Shown: piece after piece, positions 7,691 to 14,951 of the stretch | Layout of the letters: every line of letters starts with the position of its first letter | Position numbering within the stretch: position 1 is the first letter of the stretch | Assembly: GCA_000702025.1 (NCBI GenBank) | Contig: KL370852.1 | Span: 107,542-171,541, forward strand | DNA: 64,000 nt | Source: Blautia schinkii DSM 10518 | GTDB lineage: Bacteria; Bacillota; Clostridia; Lachnospirales; Lachnospiraceae | Direction: 5' to 3' | Translations under genes and position numbers: made by a program | Notes under the pieces: generated by a model | The model's input: the letters and a program-made list of their open reading frames with translations, nothing else | The model's database searches: none | Told to the model about the DNA's origin: nothing

Positions 7691-8323
7691 ATGACAGAAA
7701 AAGAATTATTATTAGAAGTGGAAAAAAGAAGACTTGTCCCTGTTGTCAAGCTTGACCGTGAATCTGACGCGAAGCCGCTCTGCCAAGCCTTATGTGAAGG
7801 AGGCCTGCCTGTAGCGGAAATCACCTTCCGAACCGATGCTGCTGAGGAATCTATCCGTATTGCTTCCAAAGAATTTCCGGAAATGATGATCGGCGCAGGT
7901 ACTGTAATCAATGTAGAGCAGGCGAAACGTGCCGTATCCGCAGGCGCAAAATTCCTTGTGTCACCGGGTTTCTCCCGCTCCGTAACAGAATGGGCAGTTG
8001 AAAATAAAATCATGATTTTCCCGGGAACCTGCACACCCTCTGAAATCATAGCTGCCATGGAATATAACCTCCCGGTTGTGAAATTTTTCCCGGCAAGCCA
8101 GTACGGCGGGCTGTCAGCCATCAAAGCACTGGCTGCTCCTTTCCCCTCCATCCGCTTTATGCCTACAGGTGGAATCAATGCAGGAAATATCAAGGAGTAC
8201 TTATCTTATGACAAAATCATTGCCTGTGGCGGCAGCTGGATGGTAAAAGACGCTTATATTAATGAAGGAAATTTTGATAAAATCCGTGAGCTGACTGCAG
8301 AGGCAGCCGCTTTAGTTAAATAG
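7691..8323 (+). CDS. eda: 2-keto-3-deoxy-6-phosphogluconate aldolase
   Basis: 211 residues starting at ATG 7691 after TAGGAGAG; an in-frame ATG at 7658 overlaps the upstream gene and lacks a ribosome site. Class I aldolase of the KDPG/KHG family: general-base E43 in EITFRT, GAGTV, SPGFS, Schiff-base K131 in VVKFFPAS, and PTGGI for phosphate binding. It splits 2-keto-3-deoxy-6-phospho-aldonates into pyruvate and glyceraldehyde 3-phosphate. This makes the whole operon a route for an acid sugar or lactone ending in the Entner-Doudoroff cleavage. No dehydratase or kinase is next to it, so those steps must be elsewhere. Confidence 0.93.
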   Translation: MTEKELLLEVEKRRLVPVVKLDRESDAKPLCQALCEGGLPVAEITFRTDAAEESIRIASKEFPEMMIGAGTVINVEQAKRAVSAGAKFLVSPGFSRSVTEWAVENKIMIFPGTCTPSEIIAAMEYNLPVVKFFPASQYGGLSAIKALAAPFPSIRFMPTGGINAGNIKEYLSYDKIIACGGSWMVKDAYINEGNFDKIRELTAEAAALVK

Positions 8324-8333
8324 GAGGTCCTGT

Positions 8334-9284
8334 ATGAAAATTCTTATAACACCCACCTCACTGCAGCCAGGCAAAAATGACGCTGCTCTGGCTCCGCTTA
8401 AAAAATTTGCAGATGAGCTGGTATTCAACCCAACCGGACATCCCCTTTCTGAGGAAGAATTAATCCCCCTTCTGAACGGCTGCGACGGTTTTATTGCAGG
8501 TCTTGACTCCATAACCCGCAAGGTTATCGCCGCCTGTCCCGGTTTAAAGGTTATTTCCCGCTATGGTGCAGGTTATGACCGTGTAGACATTAGCGCAGCC
8601 AACGAATACGGTGTAAAAGTAACCAATACCCCCGGTGTCAATGCCCAGGCTGTAGGTGAACTGACCTTCGGTCTGATCCTGGCCGCTGCCAGAAAAATCC
8701 CTTACCTAGATAAAAAAACAAAGGAAGGCTTCTGGGTCCGCTCTACCGGAATAGAATTAAAAGGTAAGACTTTAGGCATTTTAGGATTAGGGGCCATCGG
8801 TAAGGTAGTCGCCAAATGTGCCCAAGGCTTCGGCATGACTGTACTAGCTTATGACCCTTACATAAATGAAACATATTGTAGAGAAAACATGATCAAAAAC
8901 GTAATCTTTGACGAATTGGTGAGTTCTTCAAACGTAGTCAGTCTCCATCTCCCACTGCTGGATTCCACACGGCATCTCATCGATGCCCGAGCCATCTCTC
9001 TGCTCCCGGAGGGGGCTATCATTGTAAACGCCTCCCGCGGAGGAATCATCGATGAAGATGCAGCCTACGAAGCCCTGAAAAGCGGCAGGCTTTCTGGCCT
9101 TGGCCTGGATGCTTTTGAAATGGAGCCGCCTAGGGATTCCAAGCTTTTGGAGTTAGACAATGTAGTGGCTACCCCACATACTGGAGCGCACACCAAAGAA
9201 GCCACTGAAAATATGGCCAATGCGGCAGTGCGAAACCTAATTGATGTTCTGTCGGGTAAGGAATGCCTTTATCTGGTACATTAA
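8334..9284 (+). CDS. D-2-hydroxyacid dehydrogenase (SerA/phosphoglycerate dehydrogenase-like)
   Basis: 316 residues. Rossmann motif GILGLGAIG (about 143-151), NASRGG with the substrate-binding Arg, catalytic Glu in the EMEPP/LELDN region and catalytic His in TPHTGAHT. NAD(P)-dependent reduction of a 2-keto acid or oxidation of a 2-hydroxy acid. Length matches short PGDH-like enzymes without an ACT domain, so a serine-biosynthesis role is less likely than a step in this operon's sugar-acid pathway. It starts 10 bp after the aldolase stop with TAGGAGG. Last gene before a bidirectional terminator. Confidence 0.87.
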   Translation: MKILITPTSLQPGKNDAALAPLKKFADELVFNPTGHPLSEEELIPLLNGCDGFIAGLDSITRKVIAACPGLKVISRYGAGYDRVDISAANEYGVKVTNTPGVNAQAVGELTFGLILAAARKIPYLDKKTKEGFWVRSTGIELKGKTLGILGLGAIGKVVAKCAQGFGMTVLAYDPYINETYCRENMIKNVIFDELVSSSNVVSLHLPLLDSTRHLIDARAISLLPEGAIIVNASRGGIIDEDAAYEALKSGRLSGLGLDAFEMEPPRDSKLLELDNVVATPHTGAHTKEATENMANAAVRNLIDVLSGKECLYLVH

Positions 9285-9346
9285 ATTCCAGTCTATGAGG
9301 ATTTAAAGACAGGTCCTCCCAAGTACAAAATAGTTATACCTAGATT

Positions 9347-9375
9347 AAAAGAGAGACTGCATAGCCTCTCTTTTT
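9347..9375. terminator. Bidirectional terminator between convergent units
   Basis: AAAAGAGAG (9347-9355) pairs with CTCTCTTTT (9366-9374) around a 10-base loop; U-runs on both strands. It separates the sugar-acid operon from the convergent gntR gene. Confidence 0.8.
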
Positions 9376-9405
9376 CATTCCGTCTATTTTTTGTAATAAC
9401 CAGCA

Positions 9406-10164
9406 TCACTCTCCCGCTTCCACATACACATTCAGCTGGAAGCTGCTCATATCCCCGCGATACCTGGCAATGGAATATTCCAGAGGAATCCCTTCCTTAT
9501 TAGAACCTACCGTATGAAATAACTGCACAGGAGCACCTTTTTTTATGTTAAGATACTGGGCGTCCGAAGCGGTAGCCTCCACGGCCTCCACAAAACGTCT
9601 GGCACAGTAAATCCTTGTATCCTTTTGAGCCGCCAGACTGTCATACAAAGAGTTTTTCACAAAATCACAATCCATTACAAAAGAACATCTTTCATATGGA
9701 AGGTACGTTTCTACCGTAACCACCGGCTCATCATCTCCAAATCTTCTGCGAAAAAGATAGATGACCTTATCCCCCTCATTTATCTGCAGGTTCTCAGAAA
9801 CCTCTCTTGCAGCATTCATGACCTTGAACTCCAGTACCTCCGTACTTGGCACAACTCCAATCCTGTTCATCTGTTCAGAGAAGGTTTCCAAGCGCTGCAA
9901 AAAATCCTGTTTGATCTTCTGCCTTGCTATAAAAGTACCCTTACTCTTCACACGATACAGCCAGCCCTCCTGCACAAGCTCTGTGATAGCCTGGCGTACC
10001 GTAGTCCTGCTGATATCAAACTGCTCACTTAACTCTTTCTCCGTAGGTATGAGACTGTCTACCGCATACTTCCCGCTCTTAATCTCCTCCATGATCAGCT
10101 CTTTCAATTGAAAATACAGAGGAATTGGAACACGCTTATCCAGGGTTTTCTTCTCTAAAAACAT
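9406..10164 (-). CDS. GntR-family regulator with UTRA domain
   Basis: 252 residues. The N-terminal winged helix-turn-helix (about 10-78) has the signature LIPTEKELSEQFDISRTTVR. A UTRA ligand domain of the HutC type follows (about 95-245, ending VQLFHTVGSNKEGIPLEYSIAR). Such proteins repress sugar or amino-acid operons and let go on binding a sugar phosphate or similar effector. It sits convergent to the sugar-acid operon. Three matching TGTYATAACA sites (6059, 10202, 11298) lie just downstream of three promoters including its own, so it most likely represses the operon, itself and the shikimate-dehydrogenase-like gene. Confidence 0.92.
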   Translation of the reverse strand: MFLEKKTLDKRVPIPLYFQLKELIMEEIKSGKYAVDSLIPTEKELSEQFDISRTTVRQAITELVQEGWLYRVKSKGTFIARQKIKQDFLQRLETFSEQMNRIGVVPSTEVLEFKVMNAAREVSENLQINEGDKVIYLFRRRFGDDEPVVTVETYLPYERCSFVMDCDFVKNSLYDSLAAQKDTRIYCARRFVEAVEATASDAQYLNIKKGAPVQLFHTVGSNKEGIPLEYSIARYRGDMSSFQLNVYVEAGE

Positions 10165-10201
10165 AGCTCTACCTCACAATTTACTATTCTATAAATCTTA
10201 T

Positions 10202-10238
10202 TGTCATAACAACAATACATAATTATATTTTAATTATA
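10202..10238 (-). promoter_or_regulatory. gntR promoter region with operator 2
   Basis: Operator TGTCATAACA (10202-10211; flanks make TTGTCATAACAA) lies downstream of two TATAAT-like boxes read on the minus strand (10227-10222 and 10238-10233). One base differs from the symmetric operator, fitting weaker autoregulation. Confidence 0.6.
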
Positions 10239-10263
10239 GCATTTTTTTTGAACCATGCAACAA

Positions 10264-10309
10264 AAATAAAAGCAAGGACGTATTATCACTGAAAATAATA
10301 CATCCCTGC
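10264..10309 (-). terminator. Terminator of the shikimate-dehydrogenase-like gene
   Basis: On the minus strand GCAGGGATGTATTAT pairs with ATAATACGTCCTTGC (10295-10309 with 10272-10286, two mismatches), followed by TTTTATTTTTG. Confidence 0.88.
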
Positions 10310-10323
10310 CATGTTATATCGCA

Positions 10324-11259
10324 TTAATTCTTTGCAAGCTCGCTTAAATTCTCTAACACTTTCCCTACGATTGGTGTATGGAACACCTCGGATACCACCT
10401 GCGTCCAGCCATGGATGAAATACGTCCAGCCATCCTCAATCAACAGGTTTTTGTGTTTCTGCTGGGAGGAAGCCTGTTCTTTGAATATCAAATCACCGCG
10501 GTAATTGATTTCCCAAACAAGGCTGTCCGCCGGAAACTCACAATTATCGGTGAGCGGACTGCCCGGACCATCCTTGCCAAGTCCCGTGGCGTTGACAATC
10601 AGAGAATGCGGCGGCAATGCTGCCAAAGTCTTGTCGTTATCCTCAGGTGTTGGGTTATGCACAAAGGCAAATGTCGTCTTTTCATTTAAATCAGAAAGAA
10701 TTCTCTCCGCCTCTTTAAGTCTCGGTACACTGCGGTTAGCAATAGTAATCTTCTTTGGCACATTGTCACCAAATTTCTTCTGTGTGAGATACACAGACAT
10801 TGCCAGAGAGGCACCGCCTGCACCCAACAGAAGAACCTCGCCGCCGTAATCCTTCCAGTAATTCTCAGGAACAAACGCTTCCAAGGCAAGTCCGCTGGAT
10901 ATAGGGTCTTTTGCGTGCGCACAATATTTACCATCCTTCTTGGAAATACTTGAGATTTCTCCTAACTGATCTGCAAAGGGATCTATGTAGTCGAATAAAT
11001 CTTTACAGCTATTGTACAGATCAATCTTGTGTGTCGTTACCAATGCGCCCAGTGACAATGGGTCCTCTTTGATAAATTTGACCGCTTCGCGGTAAGCTTC
11101 CGGCTCAGAATGCGGTTTAAAATCAATGCCCTTGATCACCGCGTCCTTAAGTCCAAGAGCCTTCGCCCATCTTGGAAAAACCTTCATAATTGAAGAACTT
11201 CCCGTAGTCACGCCGATAAAGTAGATTGTAGGTTGTGTGGCCTTTTCATATTTGCTCAT
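10324..11259 (-). CDS. Shikimate/quinate dehydrogenase-like oxidoreductase
   Basis: 311 residues from ATG 11259; the in-frame ATG at 11268 touches the AAGGGA ribosome site and is too close. AroE-like fold: the N-terminal substrate domain has VTTHK with the catalytic-type Lys and AKDPISSG with the paired Asp; the NAD(P) domain has LLLGAGGAS; then NATGLG. It is longer than housekeeping AroE (about 280) and the substrate motifs diverge (THK rather than PHK, AKDP rather than NTDG), so it probably oxidises a different polyol or cyclic acid. It shares the operator of the sugar-acid operon and so likely acts in that pathway. Substrate unknown. Confidence 0.78.
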   Translation of the reverse strand: MSKYEKATQPTIYFIGVTTGSSSIMKVFPRWAKALGLKDAVIKGIDFKPHSEPEAYREAVKFIKEDPLSLGALVTTHKIDLYNSCKDLFDYIDPFADQLGEISSISKKDGKYCAHAKDPISSGLALEAFVPENYWKDYGGEVLLLGAGGASLAMSVYLTQKKFGDNVPKKITIANRSVPRLKEAERILSDLNEKTTFAFVHNPTPEDNDKTLAALPPHSLIVNATGLGKDGPGSPLTDNCEFPADSLVWEINYRGDLIFKEQASSQQKHKNLLIEDGWTYFIHGWTQVVSEVFHTPIVGKVLENLSELAKN

Positions 11260-11297
11260 AATCACCATTCCCTTTTCATTATGTCTTAATATACCTT

Positions 11298-11338
11298 TGT
11301 TATAACATAATGATATTATAATGCAATGTTATTGTCAA
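11298..11338 (-). promoter_or_regulatory. Promoter and operator 3 of the shikimate-dehydrogenase-like gene
   Basis: Minus strand TTGACA (11338-11333), 17 bp, TATCAT (11315-11310), then TGTTATAACA (11307-11298) starting 2 bp downstream. Same promoter/operator layout as the operon at 6026-6074. Confidence 0.75.
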
Positions 11339-11407
11339 CAATGATTTTTCGAAATTATGATTTTGTAACAATCTTTATTAAGTTTCCACAAAATTTCCAA
11401 CTGTATT

Positions 11408-12718
11408 TTAGGAATAATTCTCCTTTGCACTGAGCGTAACCGTACACTCCCCAATCATATGCTTTTCTACCTCATGCACTTCTATCACCAGGCCTTCCGC
11501 CCCACAGGTGAAAGTTTCCCCATCTCCAGGTACACGTCCGATCACACCACAAATGAATCCACTGAATGTATCATACACATCCACAGGCAGTTGGATTTTA
11601 AGAGCATCTGCCACATCGTCCAGCAAAGCACAGCCCTGAATCTTCCATTTTCCGTCTTCTGTCTCCTCAATATCCTCCGGTCCCCACGGCTCTTCCGGTT
11701 CGTTCAACTCACCAACAAGAGACTCCATCAAATCATGAAGCGTAATAATCCCTGAAAGGCCGCCGTATTCATCCAGCACAACAGCAAAATAAATCCTGCT
11801 CTCCTTCATTTTTCGAAAAAGCACATTTGCCTTCATACTCTCAGGGATAAAGAAAGGGACATCCATAGCGTATTCCAGAATGTGCTCTCTCGACTTATCA
11901 CTACTGCGGAAATAATCCTTTGTATCCAATACCCCCACCACATCGTCAATATTTTTGCCACACACCGGATAAAATGTATGTCGGCTGCTTCGGATAACCT
12001 CCGCCCACTCCTCTTCATTTTGCCCAAGCGCGAGAAATACCACCTCACGGCGGTGAGTACAAATTTCTTCCACCGAAATATCATCAAACTCAAATACATT
12101 CTGAATAATCTCGTTTTCTTCCTCCTGGATGGTCCCCTGCTCGTTTCCTTCAGTGAGCATCATGAGGATTTCCTCCTCGGTCACAAGTTCATCCTCCTCT
12201 TCCGGATTCATACCCAACAGTCTGAGAATTCCATTGGTAGAGGCTGTGAGCAGCCATACCAGCGGCGAGAACACCTTGGATACTGTATAAAGCATACCTG
12301 ACATTCCAAGAGCCATGGTCTCTGCCTTTTTCATGGCAATCCTTTTCGGTACCAGTTCGCCGAACACTAGATTAAAGTAAGCAAGTATAAGAGTAATCAC
12401 AACAATCGAAGCGGATTTCAGCACATTCTCAGGTACAGTCACGCCCATACCCACAAGTGTGCTTACAAGCGGATCTGCAAAATTTTCCGCAGCAAACGCA
12501 CTCTGAAGCAATCCCGCCAGAGTAATAGCTACCTGGATTGTCGCCAGAAACCGTGCAGGCTGTTCTGTAAGGGCAGAAAGCTTTTTGGCGCGGCCATCAC
12601 CATCGGACGCCATCTTACGAAGTTTAGCTTCATTCATAGAAATCACTGCTATCTCTGCACTTGCAAAGGTTGCATTTAAAAATATCAAAACGACCAATAG
12701 AATAATAGGTTGTATCAT
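11408..12718 (-). CDS. CNNM/CorC-type transporter with CBS domains (HlyC/TlyC family)
   Basis: 436 residues from ATG 12718, chosen because GGAGGAG sits 8 bp upstream; an ATG 39 bp earlier has no ribosome site. Layout: DUF21/CNNM membrane domain (about 1-190, hydrophobic segments at 1-20, 60-85, 95-125, 130-155), two CBS domains (about 205-330) and a C-terminal CorC/HlyC domain (about 345-430). In Bacillus and Staphylococcus related proteins export magnesium. The gene has a structured leader with promoter, a short acidic ORF and a strong terminator just upstream, so its expression is attenuated by something, most simply magnesium. Confidence 0.88.
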   Translation of the reverse strand: MIQPIILLVVLIFLNATFASAEIAVISMNEAKLRKMASDGDGRAKKLSALTEQPARFLATIQVAITLAGLLQSAFAAENFADPLVSTLVGMGVTVPENVLKSASIVVITLILAYFNLVFGELVPKRIAMKKAETMALGMSGMLYTVSKVFSPLVWLLTASTNGILRLLGMNPEEEDELVTEEEILMMLTEGNEQGTIQEEENEIIQNVFEFDDISVEEICTHRREVVFLALGQNEEEWAEVIRSSRHTFYPVCGKNIDDVVGVLDTKDYFRSSDKSREHILEYAMDVPFFIPESMKANVLFRKMKESRIYFAVVLDEYGGLSGIITLHDLMESLVGELNEPEEPWGPEDIEETEDGKWKIQGCALLDDVADALKIQLPVDVYDTFSGFICGVIGRVPGDGETFTCGAEGLVIEVHEVEKHMIGECTVTLSAKENYS

Positions 12719-12755
12719 TACATTCTCCTCCATATTTATAGTGTTAAAAATACAC

Positions 12756-12802
12756 AAAAGGGTATAGTCTATCCTCCCCCGTGGAGGACAGACTATACCC
12801 TT
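12756..12802 (-). terminator. Attenuator terminator in the CNNM leader
   Basis: Read on the minus strand, AAGGGTATAGTCT and TCCTCC pair with GGAGGA and AGACTATACCCTT (12802-12758), a nearly perfect 20-bp stem followed by TTTT. It lies between the promoter (12928-12900) and the CNNM start, so it must be regulated. Its 5' arm begins at the stop codon of the leader ORF. Confidence 0.88.
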
Positions 12803-12866
12803 AATTATTCATAACACTACATGGCACAGTTGTATTATCTCTATCACTATCCGCACTGTCGTCCAT
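12801..12866 (-). CDS. Acidic 21-residue leader peptide (candidate)
   Basis: ATG at 12866, stop at 12803-12801; product MDDSADSDRDNTTVPCSVMNN, with five Asp in the first ten residues. The ribosome site AAGGATGTGAT is one base off the full anti-Shine-Dalgarno complement, though a little distant from the ATG. The stop codon overlaps the first bases of the attenuator stem, so a ribosome that finishes the ORF would block the terminator. Acid-rich nascent chains are known to destabilise ribosomes when magnesium is low (E. coli MgtL-type leaders). An alternative reading is a non-coding RNA element: ACATGG/CCATGT and ACAGT/ACTGT within the ORF can pair. Confidence 0.42.
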   Translation of the reverse strand: MDDSADSDRDNTTVPCSVMNN

Positions 12867-12899
12867 GTAAGAAATCACATCCTTTCTTGATTGCTACAT

Positions 12900-12928
12900 A
12901 AAATATCATATTTTCACCACAATGTCAA
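12900..12928 (-). promoter_or_regulatory. Promoter of the CNNM leader
   Basis: Minus strand TTGACA (12928-12923), 17-bp spacer, TATTTT (12905-12900). Confidence 0.75.
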
Positions 12929-12958
12929 TCCTATAAATTTTAGTCTGATAAATTTTAG

Positions 12959-14347
12959 TTAAAACTCATTCCCCGGAAATTTGGGGATTCCGTCGAAGCC
13001 AACCTGCAGGTCTGCGTCGCTTGGGATATAATCAGTCATCTCACCGTTGTTGAACTTCTCATATGCCACCATATCGAAGTAGCCGGTTCCGGTAAGGCCG
13101 AACACGATTGTCTTTTCCTCTCCTGTCTCCTTGCACTTCATAGCTTCGTCGATGGCTACACGGATTGCGTGGGAGCTTTCCGGTGCGGGCAGGATACCCT
13201 CAACCCTTGCAAACATCTCAGCAGCCTCGAATACAGAGGTCTGCTCTACGGAACGTGCTTCCATCAAGCCGTCCGCATAAAGCTGGGAAAGTGTGGAGCT
13301 CATACCATGGTAGCGCAGTCCGCCCGCATGGTTCGCAGAAGGAATAAAGCCGCTGCCCAATGTGTACATCTTCGCAAGAGGAGTTACCATACCTGTATCA
13401 CAGAAGTCATATGCAAACTTACCTCTGGTAAGGCTTGGACAGGATGCTGGCTCTACCGCGATAAACTGATAATTCCTCTCACCGCGGAGCTGCTCACCCA
13501 TGAATGGGGAAATCAATCCGCCTAAGTTAGAACCGCCGCCTGCGCAGCCGATGATCATATCTGCCACGATTCCGTATTTGTCAAGAGCCGCTTTCGTCTC
13601 AAGGCCAATGATGGACTGGTGCAGCAGCACCTGGTTCAGCACGCTTCCCAATACATAACGGTAGCCCTCACTGTTCACGGACACCTCCACTGCCTCGGAG
13701 ATGGCACAGCCAAGACTTCCGGAGGTTCCGGGATGCTCGGCAAGAATTTTTCTTCCTACCTCAGTGGTGTCAGAAGGAGACGGTGTCACCTGTGCGCCGT
13801 AGGTTCTCATCACCTCGCGGCGGAAAGGCTTCTGCTCGTAGGAGCATTTCACCATGTATACGCGGCAGTCCAGTCCCAGGTATGCACACGCCATGGAGAG
13901 TGCGGTGCCCCACTGTCCGGCGCCTGTTTCTGTAGTCACACCCTTTAAGCCCTGCTTTTTCGCATAATAAGCCTGGGCAATCGCAGAGTTAAGCTTGTGG
14001 CTTCCGCTTGTATTGTTACCTTCGAATTTATAATAAATCTTCGCCGGTGTCTGCAGCTTCTCTTCCAGACAGTATGCGCGCACCAGCGGTGACGGACGGT
14101 ACATTTTGTAAAAGCTTCTGATTTCCTCCGGTATTTCGATATATGCGTTATCGTTGTCAAGCTCCTGCTTTACCAGCTCCTCACAGAATACCACACCCAG
14201 CTCCTCAGGTGTCATTGGCTTGAGTGTTCCCGGATTTAAAAGCGGCGCGGGCTTATTCTTCATATCCGCACGCACATTGTACCATGCCTTTGGCATTTCG
14301 CTCTCTTCCAGATAAATTTTGTAAGGAATTTTGTTTGTTTCGCTCAT
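12959..14347 (-). CDS. trpB2: Tryptophan synthase beta chain, TrpB2 type (stand-alone)
   Basis: 462 residues, longer than canonical TrpB1 (about 400) and with the N-terminal IYLEESEMPKAWYN stretch typical of TrpB2. PLP lysine K118 in GSHKLNSA; TETGAGQWG and the glycine-rich phosphate loop GCAGGGSN are present. It makes tryptophan from indole and serine without a TrpA partner; no trpA or other trp genes are adjacent. A T-box leader with a UGG specifier upstream means it is switched on when tRNA-Trp is uncharged, which supports the tryptophan assignment. Ribosome site AGAGAGGAG precedes the ATG. Confidence 0.93.
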   Translation of the reverse strand: MSETNKIPYKIYLEESEMPKAWYNVRADMKNKPAPLLNPGTLKPMTPEELGVVFCEELVKQELDNDNAYIEIPEEIRSFYKMYRPSPLVRAYCLEEKLQTPAKIYYKFEGNNTSGSHKLNSAIAQAYYAKKQGLKGVTTETGAGQWGTALSMACAYLGLDCRVYMVKCSYEQKPFRREVMRTYGAQVTPSPSDTTEVGRKILAEHPGTSGSLGCAISEAVEVSVNSEGYRYVLGSVLNQVLLHQSIIGLETKAALDKYGIVADMIIGCAGGGSNLGGLISPFMGEQLRGERNYQFIAVEPASCPSLTRGKFAYDFCDTGMVTPLAKMYTLGSGFIPSANHAGGLRYHGMSSTLSQLYADGLMEARSVEQTSVFEAAEMFARVEGILPAPESSHAIRVAIDEAMKCKETGEEKTIVFGLTGTGYFDMVAYEKFNNGEMTDYIPSDADLQVGFDGIPKFPGNEF

Positions 14348-14474
14348 AATTTTTCTCCTCTCTTAATTAAGCTGTCTGCACGTTTTCTGCACAACATAAC
14401 TTTTCCGTATAACCCGAAGCAAACAACTTGATAAATCGACGAGGGTGATTAAGTTATTTACCGGAAGTTATACA

Positions 14475-14750
14475 AGTGCATAAAAAAATACCCTCGTCTC
14501 CTACAATAATTCTCATGCAGGGACAAGAGTAAAAACTCCTGCGGTGCCACCCGGCTTGGTATTTCCATACCCACTCTGTGCATACTGACATATGCTTAAT
14601 TTGGTAACGGAGTGTTCTCTCCGGCTCGCGTACTATATTCTGCTTGCCCTCAGAAGCCCATTCGCTCTTATCTCTGATACCACGCTCCCACCACCCGCGG
14701 CTCTCTGTAATCAGATGAATAAAAGGTACTTACTCTTCTTCAACGGTTTA
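14475..14750 (-). ncRNA. T-box riboswitch (tRNA-Trp) upstream of trpB2
   Basis: Minus-strand leader with the hallmark antiterminator bulge GGGTGGCACCGC (about 14553-14542), an AG-rich stem I start GAAGAAGAGTAAGTA, and a specifier region GCGAATGGGCTTC in which UGG (14660-14658, Trp) follows GAA. The competing terminator pairs ACTCTTGTCC (14530-14521) with GGAGACGAGGGT (14493-14482) and ends in TTTTTTT. Uncharged tRNA-Trp should stabilise the antiterminator. Confidence 0.9.
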
Positions 14751-14763
14751 ACTCGATGTGTTA

Positions 14764-14793
14764 TTTATATCATAATATGTATACAGTTGTCAA
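14764..14793 (-). promoter_or_regulatory. Promoter of the T-box/trpB2 transcript
   Basis: Minus strand TTGACA (14793-14788), 18-bp spacer, TATAAA (14769-14764). Confidence 0.7.
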
Positions 14794-14864
14794 TATGCCA
14801 CAGAATTTTCGAAATATTTTATATGATTCATACAATTTCCGTTGCGCATATTTTACGTACAAGT

Positions 14865-14897
14865 AACGGGAAGTCGTTTAAACACTGACTTCCCGTT
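14865..14897. terminator. Perfect 11-bp hairpin after the RpiB-like gene
   Basis: AACGGGAAGTC (14865-14875) pairs with GACTTCCCGTT (14887-14897). No U-run follows on either strand, so termination is only likely, not clear. It is the only candidate end signal for the rhamnoside operon. Confidence 0.45.
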
Positions 14898-14951
14898 GCT
14901 GCTACCACTAAACCTTAGTTCTGATTATATGTCGCTTACATTGCGGGGCTG

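Noticed and set aside
12756-12928. M-box or yybP-ykoY riboswitch upstream of the CNNM gene
   Set aside because: Leader is too short for an M-box and the conserved blocks of either class are absent.
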